Of a stretch of DNA of 14,678 nucleotides, positions 1 to 8,111 are shown piece after piece. The notes under the pieces are model-generated. The model saw nothing but the letters and a program-made list of their open reading frames with translations, was not told the origin of the DNA and made no database searches. Both the position numbers and the translations under genes were made by a program. Each line of letters starts with the position of its first letter. Positions within the stretch are counted from its first letter, which is position 1. This DNA is from Planctomycetota bacterium (lineage in GTDB: Bacteria; Planctomycetota; Phycisphaerae; Sedimentisphaerales; Anaerohalosphaeraceae), in NCBI GenBank assembly GCA_012519365.1, contig JAAYQH010000259.1:1-14678 (forward strand). The letters run 5' to 3'.

Positions 1-5
1 ATACG

Positions 6-959
6 ATGAAGCCCCCGTTGATTGCGATAGGCGAAGCGATTCACGCCTCGATTCCCAAAACAGGACAGATTATGCGCGAGCTGGACGCCCTCGGGCCGGA
101 CGCCTATACGAGCCCCAGCGGACCGCTGGATTATATCCGCGCCTTAATCGAACAGCAGGCCGAGGACGGCGCCGCCTACATCGCCGTTAATCTTGATGCC
201 TTCGGCGAAAGCGATCCCCACCAGGCGGTGCGGATGATGGTTCAGTATGCCCGTTTGGTGCGCCAATGGGGCAAAGGGGTGCCGTTGTGTGTGGACAGCA
301 GCAACGATGAGGTGCTTAAAGCCGGTCTGAAGGAATGGTATAATACCGATCAACCCGTCAAGCCGCCGCTGCTGAACTCGATTAAGGTCTACACTGCCGA
401 CGCGATGATGCCGCTGAAAAAAGAATACGATTTTGCCTTCATCGGCCTGCTGGTCAGCGAGGATAAACCCACCGGTCCGGGCGGTTCGCATTCGGTGGAG
501 GAATTGTTTAGCCTGGCCAAGACGCTCTATAACAAAGCCATGCAGTACGGTTTTAAGCCGGAAGAGATTTTCTTTGACTCGACGGTCTTTCCGATTGCCA
601 TCGATATGCCGATGGACCCGGGTGTGCCGGGCTATACCTATCGGGCGTTTGAGACGATCAAACGCATCAAAAGCGATCCGCAGTTGAAACACTGCCATTG
701 TTCGCTGGGCATCAGCAATTGCTGTCGCGATTTGCCGGGCCGCAAGATCGGAATCTGTCGGGCCTATGTTGCCAAGGCGATGGAATACGGCCTGGACGCC
801 GGCATCGTCAACACTGCCCATCATTACGGACTGAAAGATCCCGACCCCGAACTGCTCGAACTCATCGACGCCTATGCCAAGATGGACGGCTCACCCGAAC
901 GGCTTAATGAGGCGATGAGGTTGATGAGCCAATTCTGTGCCTCAACGCGAAAAGCATAA
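6..959 (+). CDS. Methyltetrahydrofolate:corrinoid methyltransferase-like protein (pterin-binding fold)
   Basis: A 317-residue cytoplasmic protein of the dihydropteroate synthase-like pterin-binding superfamily, in the branch that moves a methyl group between a tetrahydropterin and a corrinoid protein (AcsE/MeTr and the folate domain of MetH). The N-terminus (LIAIGEAIHASIP) matches the family's 'IGERING' opening, so the ATG at position 6 looks like the true start, although its ribosome site lies outside the window. The residues expected to hold the pterin are in family order and spacing: D97 in VDSSN, N124 in LLNSI, D191 in FFDSTVFP and N238 in LGISN. These correspond by order to Asp75, Asn96, Asp160 and Asn199 of the Moorella enzyme. 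The stretch HCHCSLGISNCC (229-240) is unusually cysteine rich. No corrinoid protein or activator gene is in view, so pathway (Wood-Ljungdahl, methionine or demethylation) cannot be decided. Dihydropteroate synthase itself is less likely because the MeTr motifs fit better. Confidence 0.8.
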   Translation: MKPPLIAIGEAIHASIPKTGQIMRELDALGPDAYTSPSGPLDYIRALIEQQAEDGAAYIAVNLDAFGESDPHQAVRMMVQYARLVRQWGKGVPLCVDSSNDEVLKAGLKEWYNTDQPVKPPLLNSIKVYTADAMMPLKKEYDFAFIGLLVSEDKPTGPGGSHSVEELFSLAKTLYNKAMQYGFKPEEIFFDSTVFPIAIDMPMDPGVPGYTYRAFETIKRIKSDPQLKHCHCSLGISNCCRDLPGRKIGICRAYVAKAMEYGLDAGIVNTAHHYGLKDPDPELLELIDAYAKMDGSPERLNEAMRLMSQFCASTRKA

Positions 960-1047
960 TGGCGGGGTGACGGCCTGCCCGGCAGATCGCCGCGAGGCAG
1001 ACGCGTTTGTACGTTTTTTGTGACCTCCAATGTGGATGATGGCGCCC

Positions 1048-1067
1048 TTGGGGGCGTTGGCCCCCAA
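1048..1067. terminator. GC-rich hairpin between convergent genes
   Basis: A perfect 8-base-pair stem (TTGGGGGC / GCCCCCAA) with a 4-base loop sits in the 141-base gap between the convergent methyltransferase gene and the TolC-family gene. The position suits a shared transcription end. Neither side has a clean run of T directly after the stem, so this is a structural terminator candidate rather than a textbook one. Confidence 0.4.
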
Positions 1068-1100
1068 AAGAGGCAAAAATTGTCAGTGGTTTTTCGGGGT

Positions 1101-2702
1101 TTAGGGGGGCGTGTCAAATTCGATTTTGGAGGCCCCCAGCAGCGTACCGGTGGCGTAGGCAGCATCGACAAGGGCGATTTGATAATCAGCCAGGGCGGCG
1201 ATTTCCGCGCGTTGGGCATCGGCCAGTTGTGTTTGGGCTTCCAGGACGTCGGTGCTGGTGCGCTGGCCTACTTCAAACTGCCGCAATTCGGCCTCATAAA
1301 GACGAGCCTGCAAAAGCGTATTCTGGCGGCCGGCCAAAATGCGCTGCCAGGCGGCTTCAAGGGTGTCGATGGCATTGAGCACTTCCACCTCAATCAGCGA
1401 ACGGCGGCTTTCCTTATCGGCCAGGATCTGTGCCCGCTCATAAAACGCGCCGAGCAGTCGGCTTTTGGCCGCTTCGTTGCCCAGAGGCACGACAACCTGG
1501 ACGCCGAGGCGCTGATCGGCAAACCGATTCTCGCCGAGCATATCGTAGGAGGCGCTTCGTGTGGCCCCCAGACCGGTGATGGTGTAGGTGTAATCCAGAT
1601 TGACCAGCGGCAGCGCCTGATTGCGAAGATAATCAATGGTACTGACCTGCCGGGCAAGCTGCAGTTCGGCCTCGAGCAGTTCGGTGCGGTTTTCCTCGGC
1701 CAGACGTATCAGCGAGGCGGGCTCCAGGTCGTAATAAACCGGATCCGGTGCGGTTTCCAGTCGAAGGCGAATGGGGGAATCGGGCAAAAAGTCTGGTTGC
1801 TGCAGACGCTGCTTCAGTTCGCGCTGGCGGATGCGCGTATCGTTTTCGGCCAGAATTATCGCTTCAATCTGGGTTGCCAGTCCCGCCTCGGCGCGGAGAA
1901 TCTTGATAGGCGCGTGTGAGCCGGCCTGGACAAACCGTTTGGCCCGTTCCAGTTGGGCCTCGGCCAGGGCATACTGCTGCTGGCGGACGGTGAGCACTTC
2001 TCGCGCGGCATACAGATGCCAGTACGCCCGTTCGATCTCAGCCAGTATGCGGATGATTTCCAGTTTTGTCCGTACGTCGGCGATTTTCCGATCGTAGCGT
2101 GCTACGCGGATCGAATGCAGTGTGTTGCGTCGGCCGGCGTTGCGCAGCAGCGGCTGACTGATGGAGGTGAGAAAGCCGCTGCTGTAGGCGGGATTGAGGA
2201 TGGCGAAGGTGTTGTTGGTTTTGCTCCAGTAGTCGGCCATGGAAAACTGAAGTGTTCCGCCGGTTTGCAACGGCATCTGAACGCCCAGACTGGTTTGTGT
2301 GCGTTCTTCTTTAGAGGCGTTCAAGAGGGTGGGTGTGGGCGAGTCGGTTTTGGTGTAATTGACAGTGCCGGAAAAGGCCGCCTCAAACTTGGCTTCTTCA
2401 GCCTGGACAGCGGCTTGGGTGATTTTCGGGCTGATCAGGGCCGTCTGGATATCCAGATTGTTTCGCAGGGCCATCGCCCGGCACTGCTCAAGAGTTAACG
2501 TGACCTGCCCGTCGTTCGGGTCGGCAAACAGGGGCGCCGGCGTCGGTTCGAATGTGTCAAGATGCCGCCCTTCCGGCAGCGGCATGGGGGCGATTTGGCT
2601 AAACGGCTCCGGTTCAAAATGCCGCTGGTACGGGTCGTCCAGTCCGCAGCCGTACAGACTCAGTGTGCAGAGCATGAGTATAAGCGCTGAAGAATATCGC
2701 AT
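1101..2702 (-). CDS. TolC-family outer membrane efflux lipoprotein
   Basis: A 533-residue outer-membrane channel protein of the TolC/OEP family, expected to form the exit duct for the exporter encoded just upstream. The N-terminus MRYSSALILMLCTLSLYGCG is a signal peptide ending in a lipobox (LYGC), so the mature protein should be lipid-anchored at C19. Conserved landmarks are VTLTLEQCRAMALRNNLDIQTA (about 67-88), which opens the first OEP repeat, and a second repeat around residues 320-510 with long helices (LLQARLYEAELRQFEVGQRTSTDVLEAQTQLADAQRAEIAAL near the C-terminus). I chose ATG 2702 because it starts the signal peptide and has AGGGTG just upstream. An in-frame ATG at 2852 would add 50 residues of polar, low-complexity sequence ahead of the signal peptide and would overlap the permease stop. 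It follows the permease by 142 bases, so it is probably in the same operon but not translationally coupled. Confidence 0.88.
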   Translation of the reverse strand: MRYSSALILMLCTLSLYGCGLDDPYQRHFEPEPFSQIAPMPLPEGRHLDTFEPTPAPLFADPNDGQVTLTLEQCRAMALRNNLDIQTALISPKITQAAVQAEEAKFEAAFSGTVNYTKTDSPTPTLLNASKEERTQTSLGVQMPLQTGGTLQFSMADYWSKTNNTFAILNPAYSSGFLTSISQPLLRNAGRRNTLHSIRVARYDRKIADVRTKLEIIRILAEIERAYWHLYAAREVLTVRQQQYALAEAQLERAKRFVQAGSHAPIKILRAEAGLATQIEAIILAENDTRIRQRELKQRLQQPDFLPDSPIRLRLETAPDPVYYDLEPASLIRLAEENRTELLEAELQLARQVSTIDYLRNQALPLVNLDYTYTITGLGATRSASYDMLGENRFADQRLGVQVVVPLGNEAAKSRLLGAFYERAQILADKESRRSLIEVEVLNAIDTLEAAWQRILAGRQNTLLQARLYEAELRQFEVGQRTSTDVLEAQTQLADAQRAEIAALADYQIALVDAAYATGTLLGASKIEFDTPP

Positions 2703-2844
2703 AGTCACCCTGTAGAACTTGCATTTACCAGTGGGCAGTTGGCATTCACCGTTTGACGTTCCGTATTCGTCATTTGCCGTATTTGAGGTTTGAGCGTCGA
2801 AAGTGAAGATTTTCCATCGCCCCTTTCTTCTCTGTCTATTCATG
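2703..2844. other. Intergenic spacer with degenerate repeated words
   Basis: This 142-base spacer between the permease and the TolC-family gene is open in the reading frame of the latter but looks non-coding. Read on the minus strand, its distal half contains loosely repeating short words (CAAATACGG, AAATGACGAATACGG, AAACGGTGAATGCC, TGGTAAATGC), spaced by about 10-20 bases. No hairpin terminator or good promoter was found in it. Confidence 0.35.
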
Positions 2845-4113
2845 CTATTCATGGCGCAGGGCCTCGATGGGGTTTAGCCGTGCGGCCTTCATTGCCGGGA
2901 ACATACCGAAGACGATACCGACGCCGCCTGAAAAGCCAAATGCCACAGCGATAGCCCAGCCGGGGATTTGCGCCTGTTCCATCAGCGGCGCGGAGTTGGC
3001 AATGGTGCGGGCCAGCAGTTGCCCCAATCCGACGCCGAAAAAGCCGCCGATCATACACAACACCACCGCCTCGACCAGAAACTGGGTCAAAATTGCCCCC
3101 GGTCGTGCCCCGACGGCTTTACGCAGGCCGATTTCACGGGTGCGCTCCGAGACCGAGACAAGCATAATGTTCATAATCCCTACCCCGCCGACCAGCAGCG
3201 AAATACTGACGATTCCGGCGGCCACCAGCGTGATCATTTCCATGACCTGCTTGAAGCGGCGGACTTCGCTTTCCATCAAAAACACGCCGAAGTTGTCCGG
3301 ATCGCCGGGCTTGAGGCCGCGGGTTTGCCGCAGAAAAAAGCGTATCTCGGCCCGTGCCTCTTCGGCACGAGTCGAATCTCGACAGCTTGCCATCACTCGA
3401 ATCCACGGCCTGTAAAGCAGTTTGGCGGCGGTGGTATAAGGAATGTAGGCGTCCAATTGCTCGCCTGCCTGGCCGAACAGCATCGCGTTGTTGGGTTTGT
3501 CATCGACCATGCCTGCGACCACATACGAGTTGCTGCCGAGTTGGATGATTTGCCCGGCGCAGTCTCGATCCATCCGGAGTTTGTCGCGAAGCTGCGTGGT
3601 GATGATACAGACATAACGGCCCTGAGTCTCATCGAGCAGTGAGAAGGGGCGGCCAACAACGATGGGACGGTTTTCAATCTTGAACCAACTGGCATCCACT
3701 CCCGTTACCGAGACCGCATCGACGGTGTGTTCCATAAACCGTCCCGGCAAACGGCCGAGGGAGGTCATCAAAGACAGATATTCAACCGACGGGCAATGTT
3801 CAAGCAGGCCGTCGAACTGTTCCGGCTCAAAACGAATCTGTTCATAGGCGATGTTTTTTTGCCGACCGGTCTGGGGACGTTCCGGCCAGATAAAGATTTT
3901 GCGCGTGCCGAACGATTCGAAGTTTTCCAGAATCCTGCGATTCATCCCTTCCAGGGCCGCGATGACCGCCGCTACCGAGGCGACACCGATGATAATGCCA
4001 AGCGTTGTGAGCAGGCTGCGGGTTTTGTTTACCCAGATTTGCCCCACAGCCAGCAGGGCACTTTGCAGAATCAGTCTGGCCAGATACAGCGGAAACAGCA
4101 AGAAATCTTTCAT
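2845..4113 (-). CDS. MacB-type ABC transporter permease (FtsX domain)
   Basis: A 422-residue inner-membrane permease of the MacB/FtsX (type VII ABC) family, which couples ATP hydrolysis on the cytoplasmic side to movement of a periplasmic substrate or lipoprotein through a partner channel. Four membrane segments are visible: about 37-58, a large periplasmic domain (about 60-290), then about 293-320 (containing [14 protein letters not shown]), 345-370 and 385-410. Family signatures are [13 protein letters not shown] after the first segment, [17 protein letters not shown] and the C-terminal [12 protein letters not shown]. The start codon overlaps the ATPase stop by 4 bases (ATGA) and is preceded by AGGAG at good spacing, so the start is secure. 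In E. coli MacB, ATPase and permease are one polypeptide; here they are separate. The substrate cannot be told from sequence; drug, peptide, siderophore or glycolipid export are all known for this family. Confidence 0.93.
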   Translation of the reverse strand: MKDFLLFPLYLARLILQSALLAVGQIWVNKTRSLLTTLGIIIGVASVAAVIAALEGMNRRILENFESFGTRKIFIWPERPQTGRQKNIAYEQIRFEPEQFDGLLEHCPSVEYLSLMTSLGRLPGRFMEHTVDAVSVTGVDASWFKIENRPIVVGRPFSLLDETQGRYVCIITTQLRDKLRMDRDCAGQIIQLGSNSYVVAGMVDDKPNNAMLFGQAGEQLDAYIPYTTAAKLLYRPWIRVMASCRDSTRAEEARAEIRFFLRQTRGLKPGDPDNFGVFLMESEVRRFKQVMEMITLVAAGIVSISLLVGGVGIMNIMLVSVSERTREIGLRKAVGARPGAILTQFLVEAVVLCMIGGFFGVGLGQLLARTIANSAPLMEQAQIPGWAIAVAFGFSGGVGIVFGMFPAMKAARLNPIEALRHE

Positions 4114-4859
4114 CGCGCCGCTCCTTCTATGCCGAGGCGATGGCCGTCTTGCCGGGTCATATCTTGCTCGGCGGACAGGTCGCTGACGATTTGGCCGTCG
4201 CGCATTCGCACGATCCGCCGCGCCCGGGCGGCGATATCCGCTTCGTGGGTCACTATAATGATGGTCTGTCCCTCGGCGTGCAGTTTTTCAAACAGTTTCA
4301 TGATGCCCTCGCTGGTGGCCGAGTCGAGGTTGCCGGTCGGCTCGTCGGCCAGCAGCAGACTGGGTTGATTGACCAAGGCACGGGCGACGGCAACGCGTTG
4401 TTTTTCGCCGCCGCTGAGTTGGTTGGGTTTATGTCCGATTCGCTGGCCCAGGCCGACCCGATTGAGGGCCTCTTTGGCCATCTGGCGCCGTTTCCAAAAC
4501 GGAACATGTGAATAAATCAGCGGCAATTCGACGTTTTTCAGGGCGCTGAGCCGTCCCATCAGTTCAAACGATTGAAACACAAACCCGATCTGTCGATTGC
4601 GGATATGGGCCAGTTGCCCCTCGCTCATTCGTGTGGTGTCAATGCCGTTAAGGCGGTATGTTCCCTTGTCAGCACGATCCAGACAGCCCAGCACATTCAT
4701 CAGGGTGCTTTTACCCGAACCGCTGTGTCCCATAACCGCGACGTATTCGTTGGCATAGACGGTCAAATCAACGCCGCGAAGCGCTCGCACCTTTTCGGCG
4801 CCAATGATGTATGTGCGCTCGAGTTGATGCACCTCAATCAACGGGCAGGGTTTGCTCAT
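4110..4859 (-). CDS. ABC transporter ATP-binding protein (MacB/LolD type)
   Basis: A 249-residue cytoplasmic ATPase that powers the neighbouring permease. All ABC motifs are intact: Walker [10 protein letters not shown] (44-52), Q-loop Q96 in FVFQSF, signature LSGGE (148-152, with E in place of the usual final Q, as is common in this subfamily), Walker B LLLADE (168-173) followed by PTGNLD, and the switch histidine H205 in VTHE. The N-terminal [25 protein letters not shown] is typical of the LolD/MacB/FtsE branch. The gene overlaps the adaptor gene upstream and the permease gene downstream by 4 bases each, indicating translational coupling and a fixed stoichiometry. A GAGGT ribosome site lies just before the start. 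The family assignment is certain; which substrate it serves is not. Confidence 0.95.
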   Translation of the reverse strand: MSKPCPLIEVHQLERTYIIGAEKVRALRGVDLTVYANEYVAVMGHSGSGKSTLMNVLGCLDRADKGTYRLNGIDTTRMSEGQLAHIRNRQIGFVFQSFELMGRLSALKNVELPLIYSHVPFWKRRQMAKEALNRVGLGQRIGHKPNQLSGGEKQRVAVARALVNQPSLLLADEPTGNLDSATSEGIMKLFEKLHAEGQTIIIVTHEADIAARARRIVRMRDGQIVSDLSAEQDMTRQDGHRLGIEGAAR

Positions 4860-6259
4860 TGCTGACCTCGAGGGGGACGGGGGTTGTCGCGGGTGTTTGG
4901 TTCAATGACGGCGACTGCGTCGGTTTTGTCCTCTTGGCGGACATTTGCGTCGTGTCGGAGGGTCTCAAGAATATTGTACGGACCGACGATGATGCGGTCA
5001 CCCTCGCTGAGGCCGTCGCGGATAAGGGTGTGGGTCAGATCGCTGGGGCCGATGGCCACCGGCGTGACGATTGCCTTGCCGTCGATAAAGCGAAAGACCA
5101 CCGGCGTTTCGGTTTTGTGGCGGTTGACCAGCGGATTGTCGTCGCGAATCGCGGCCGGCAGGATGTCCACCTCATAGCCCAGCACTGCCTGGGTGGGCAC
5201 CTTCAGGACACCGGTGTGACGTTGTGTTTCTATAGCAACCGTGCCGGTCAGGCCGGTATAGAGTTTTTGCACGTCGCCGCTTAAGAGGATTCGTGTGCGA
5301 TAGTATTTTACGCCGGTCGATGAAAATCGATGCGTCAGGGCGATAGACTCGACTGTGCCTTCAAACTCCTCGTCCCAGAATGCCTGGACGCGAACCCTGG
5401 CCGGCTGGCCAATCCGCAGCATACCGACGTTGACCTCATCCACCTCGGCCACCAGCATCATTATGCCCAGGTCGGCCACTTTCATAATGACGGTGCCGGG
5501 GTTGTTCATCGTGCCGGTCATCACGACCTCGCCGACCTCGGCGTTAAGTTGTGTAACGATGCCGTCAATGGGCGAGGTAATGGTGGTGTAGCTGAGTGTG
5601 TCGCGTGCCTGATCGACGCGGGCCTGGGCGGCCTGAAGGTTATGTTCCATGACAATGAGATTCAGCTCGGCGGCGGTGATGTTGTGGGCGGCCGATTCAT
5701 ATTGGGCATTGAGTTCAAGATATGAGAACTCGGTTTGCTCGAAGGCCGCCTGACTGATGTCGCGACTTTCACGTAAAAGTTTTTGGCGTTCGTATTCCAG
5801 TCGGGCTCGATTGACCGTTGCGGCCAGACCTTCCAGTGAGGCCTTTTGGGCGGCGATGCGGGCCTTTTCCACATCAATCTGGGCGTGTTGGGCGTCGCGG
5901 GTCGCCTCGGCGCTGCGCAATTGGCTTTCCATATCGGCGGCATCCAGTTGCACCAGCACCGACGGCGGGATTGGCACAGGCGCTGATGGGTCGCCTTTGG
6001 TAACTTGGGCGCCTTCCGGATAGGGCAGTTCCAGAATACGCCCTGATATCTTGGCGCTGATTTCGACCTCCGTTTTGGGTTCGATCTGCCCGGGTGCACT
6101 GACGACTTCTACAAATTCGCCCCGTTGGACCGTTTCCAAACGCACCACGGGTCCGTTGGTTTGGTTGGCCTTAAGGGTGCGGTTTTTTTGGAATGCGATC
6201 AAGCCGATAAAGATTACAATGGCAATACCAATGCCAATACTGAGTTTTTTCACGGACAT
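4856..6259 (-). CDS. Periplasmic adaptor subunit of tripartite efflux pump (MacA/HlyD family)
   Basis: A 467-residue membrane fusion protein, anchored by one N-terminal membrane helix ([19 protein letters not shown], about 5-23), that bridges the MacB-type permease and the TolC-like channel. Domains in order: first half of the lipoyl barrel (about 45-90, [22 protein letters not shown]), a long alpha-helical hairpin with heptad-like Ala/Leu/Gln/Glu-rich sequence (about 110-225), second lipoyl half ([20 protein letters not shown]), a beta-barrel domain and a membrane-proximal domain, ending in a Pro/Arg-rich tail. It is longer than E. coli MacA (371 residues), partly through an insert around [10 protein letters not shown] and the tail. 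Start choice is open: AAAGG abuts the ATG at 6259 directly but lies six bases from an in-frame GTG at 6253, which may be the real start and would shorten the product by two residues. First gene of the exporter operon. Confidence 0.9.
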   Translation of the reverse strand: MSVKKLSIGIGIAIVIFIGLIAFQKNRTLKANQTNGPVVRLETVQRGEFVEVVSAPGQIEPKTEVEISAKISGRILELPYPEGAQVTKGDPSAPVPIPPSVLVQLDAADMESQLRSAEATRDAQHAQIDVEKARIAAQKASLEGLAATVNRARLEYERQKLLRESRDISQAAFEQTEFSYLELNAQYESAAHNITAAELNLIVMEHNLQAAQARVDQARDTLSYTTITSPIDGIVTQLNAEVGEVVMTGTMNNPGTVIMKVADLGIMMLVAEVDEVNVGMLRIGQPARVRVQAFWDEEFEGTVESIALTHRFSSTGVKYYRTRILLSGDVQKLYTGLTGTVAIETQRHTGVLKVPTQAVLGYEVDILPAAIRDDNPLVNRHKTETPVVFRFIDGKAIVTPVAIGPSDLTHTLIRDGLSEGDRIIVGPYNILETLRHDANVRQEDKTDAVAVIEPNTRDNPRPPRGQQ

Positions 6260-6503
6260 CCTTTCGATAAACGGTATCCTGTATTTGCCCTTGGAGTCGA
6301 TTCAGGCGACAACCTTATTTTAGTCCCCCCCAAAAAAAATCCGAGAGTTTTCATATTTATAGTAACACCGAGGAACGGCTAAACGTTACCGTTTTTTTTA
6401 AAAAATGAATTTTGGGCGTTCTTTCTTGCAAAATGACAGATTATGATCATATTCGACGGTCACATACCAAATGCAAGTTTATTGTTACGCGGTGGAAGTT
6501 TTT
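6260..6503. promoter_or_regulatory. Divergent promoter region between exporter operon and tilS
   Basis: This 244-base A/T-rich gap separates the starts of two divergent transcripts and must hold promoters for both. Towards tilS a weak sigma70-like pair is TTGCAA (6426-6431) with CATATT (6448-6453) at 16 bases, or alternatively TATGAT (6442-6447) as a -10. Upstream of it lie an imperfect hairpin (GGAACGG 6372-6378 with CCGTTTT 6389-6395), then eight T and six A, which could act as an UP element or bend. A C7-A8 tract occupies 6325-6339. I could not identify a convincing promoter for the minus-strand operon. No gene is supported here. Confidence 0.45.
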
Positions 6504-7988
6504 ATGGCAACGCGGCGGTACAACAAAGAGGCTATGAATAGGGCGTTTGATCTCGAAAATGCCGTGGGGCGATGGATAACGTCGTCCCGTCTGCTTGAGG
6601 GGGTAAACGGGCTGTTGCTGGCGGTCTCGGGCGGGGCCGATTCGGTAGCGTTAGGGGTTGTGCTGCATCGTCTTGCGGCTGCCGGTCAGGTCAAGGGGCG
6701 ACTGGTCGTCGGACATGTCAACCATAGCCTGCGCGGCGAGGAATCCGACGCCGATGCGGAGTTTGTGCGACAATTGGCTGAGCAATTGGGCCTTGGGTTT
6801 ATGAGCCGACGGGTGGATGTGTTGGGCTATGCGCAGCGGCACAAACTGTCGATTGAGACTGCCGCGAGGTGTTTGCGGCTGGGGGCGCTGTCGGCAATGG
6901 CTCGACAGGCTGAGTGCGAGGCAGTTGCGACCGGCCACCAGGCCGACGACCAGGCCGAAACCCTGGTGCATCGGCTACTGCGCGGCACGGCTCTTCGCGG
7001 GCTGTGCGGCATCCGACCGATGACGATACTCTATGGTCGACGGTTTGTCCGTCCGCTGCTGACGGTTCGGCGTGAGGATATTGAGGCGTATTTGAGCCAT
7101 CGCAATCTGGCGTGGCGTGATGATGCGACCAATCGGTCGTGTGCGTTTACGCGAAATCGCATTCGCCATCGGCTGCTGCCGGAACTGCTCAAGGGCACGC
7201 CTGACGGGGTTGATCTGTTGCTGCGTCTGGCCGAGCAGAGCCGACAGGCCCAACAGCGAGTGGAGACCAAAGCCAATTTGCTCAGCCCCATCGCGAAGGG
7301 CGAGCACCAGCTGACCTATGACCGCGAGTCGTTTGACCGCCAATCGCCGTGGGTGCAGGCCGAGGTGATCAGTCGGGCGATTTGTACACTTGGCGGGGGA
7401 TTACGGGATGTGACCTGTCGTCATTATCAGGAACTGATGGCCCGCGCTGGGCGTTCAGAGTCGGCGAAAATGACCTGGCCGGGCGGGGTGTCGGCGGAGG
7501 TGGAGGCAAAGACGCTTATGTTTTCGAAATCTGCTGAGAAAGTTGCCCTTTTTCCTGCCGAACCGGTGGCGGTACCTGCAGGAAAAGTCGTTACTTTTGG
7601 TCCTTATGAAATCCAGACTTGTTATATTGATTTTATGGACAAAACGTTTTCTGATTTCCTGCACACCAAAGCCATCGGAACCGAATGGCTGGATGCCGAG
7701 CGGATTGAGGGTTCGTTAATGGCGCGTTCCATTCGGCCGGGCGATCGGTTTTGGCCTTTGGGGTTGGGCGGTGAGAAGAAGGTTGCCCGCTTTTTGCAGG
7801 ATTCTCAAATTGATAAAGCAAACCGAACACGGGTTTTTGTGTTGACTGATGCAGTTAAAATCCTCTATCTGGCTCCATTACGCCTTGATGAACGGGCAAA
7901 AGTGTCAGGCCGAACAAAAAAAGTACTCCAAGTTGCCGTGTCGTGTCCGGCGATAAAAGTTTTTGAGGGTGTAAATACCCAGCTGTGA
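6504..7988 (+). CDS. tilS: tRNA(Ile)-lysidine synthetase
   Basis: TilS joins lysine to C34 of the CAU-anticodon tRNA-Ile using ATP, so that the tRNA reads AUA rather than AUG; it is normally essential. The 494-residue product has the N-terminal PP-loop ATPase with SGGADS (42-47), HVNHSLRG (71-78) and GHQADDQAET (144-153). These are followed by the RPLLTVRREDIEAYL and DDATN...TRNRIRHRLLP segments (183-226) typical of TilS, and by a C-terminal TilS domain (about 405-475, RPGDRFWPLGLGGEKKVARFL ... LDERAKVSGRTKKVLQV). The full-length three-part form is like the E. coli enzyme rather than the short form. An upstream in-frame ATG at 6471 has no ribosome site; ATG 6504 has GGAAG five bases before it and leaves a normal N-terminus, so I start there. 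ATG 6534 is possible but its GAGG lies only two bases away. Confidence 0.93.
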   Translation: MATRRYNKEAMNRAFDLENAVGRWITSSRLLEGVNGLLLAVSGGADSVALGVVLHRLAAAGQVKGRLVVGHVNHSLRGEESDADAEFVRQLAEQLGLGFMSRRVDVLGYAQRHKLSIETAARCLRLGALSAMARQAECEAVATGHQADDQAETLVHRLLRGTALRGLCGIRPMTILYGRRFVRPLLTVRREDIEAYLSHRNLAWRDDATNRSCAFTRNRIRHRLLPELLKGTPDGVDLLLRLAEQSRQAQQRVETKANLLSPIAKGEHQLTYDRESFDRQSPWVQAEVISRAICTLGGGLRDVTCRHYQELMARAGRSESAKMTWPGGVSAEVEAKTLMFSKSAEKVALFPAEPVAVPAGKVVTFGPYEIQTCYIDFMDKTFSDFLHTKAIGTEWLDAERIEGSLMARSIRPGDRFWPLGLGGEKKVARFLQDSQIDKANRTRVFVLTDAVKILYLAPLRLDERAKVSGRTKKVLQVAVSCPAIKVFEGVNTQL

Positions 7989-8004
7989 TTTTGGGCAAAA
8001 AATC

Positions 8005-8033
8005 TTGACAGGCGGAGAGGTTGGCTCTACAGT
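8005..8033 (+). promoter_or_regulatory. Sigma70-like promoter for gap
   Basis: TTGACA (8005-8010), a perfect -35 box, is followed after exactly 17 bases by TACAGT (8028-8033), a 4/6 match to TATAAT. It lies in the 123-base gap after tilS and about 70 bases before the gap ribosome site. This suggests that gap is expressed from its own strong promoter rather than only by read-through. Confidence 0.65.
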
Positions 8034-8111
8034 ACAGACTTTGTGAATCCGTATGACTGCGGAGAGTGTATGCAAAAAGAGTGTTAACGTCTTTCGAAAA
8101 GGAGATTTTCG

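Noticed and set aside
970-1020. Repeated CTGCC/GGCAG words after the first gene as a terminator
   Set aside because: The best pairing is about five base pairs with awkward loops; the T run near 1014 is not next to a stem.
1020-1919. Long plus-strand open frame opposite the TolC-family gene
   Set aside because: No family resemblance; the minus-strand frame has a signal peptide, lipobox and OEP signatures, so this is a shadow of its codon bias.
2703-2852. N-terminal extension of the TolC-family gene from ATG 2852
   Set aside because: It would place 50 polar residues before a clear lipoprotein signal peptide and is composed of degenerate repeats.
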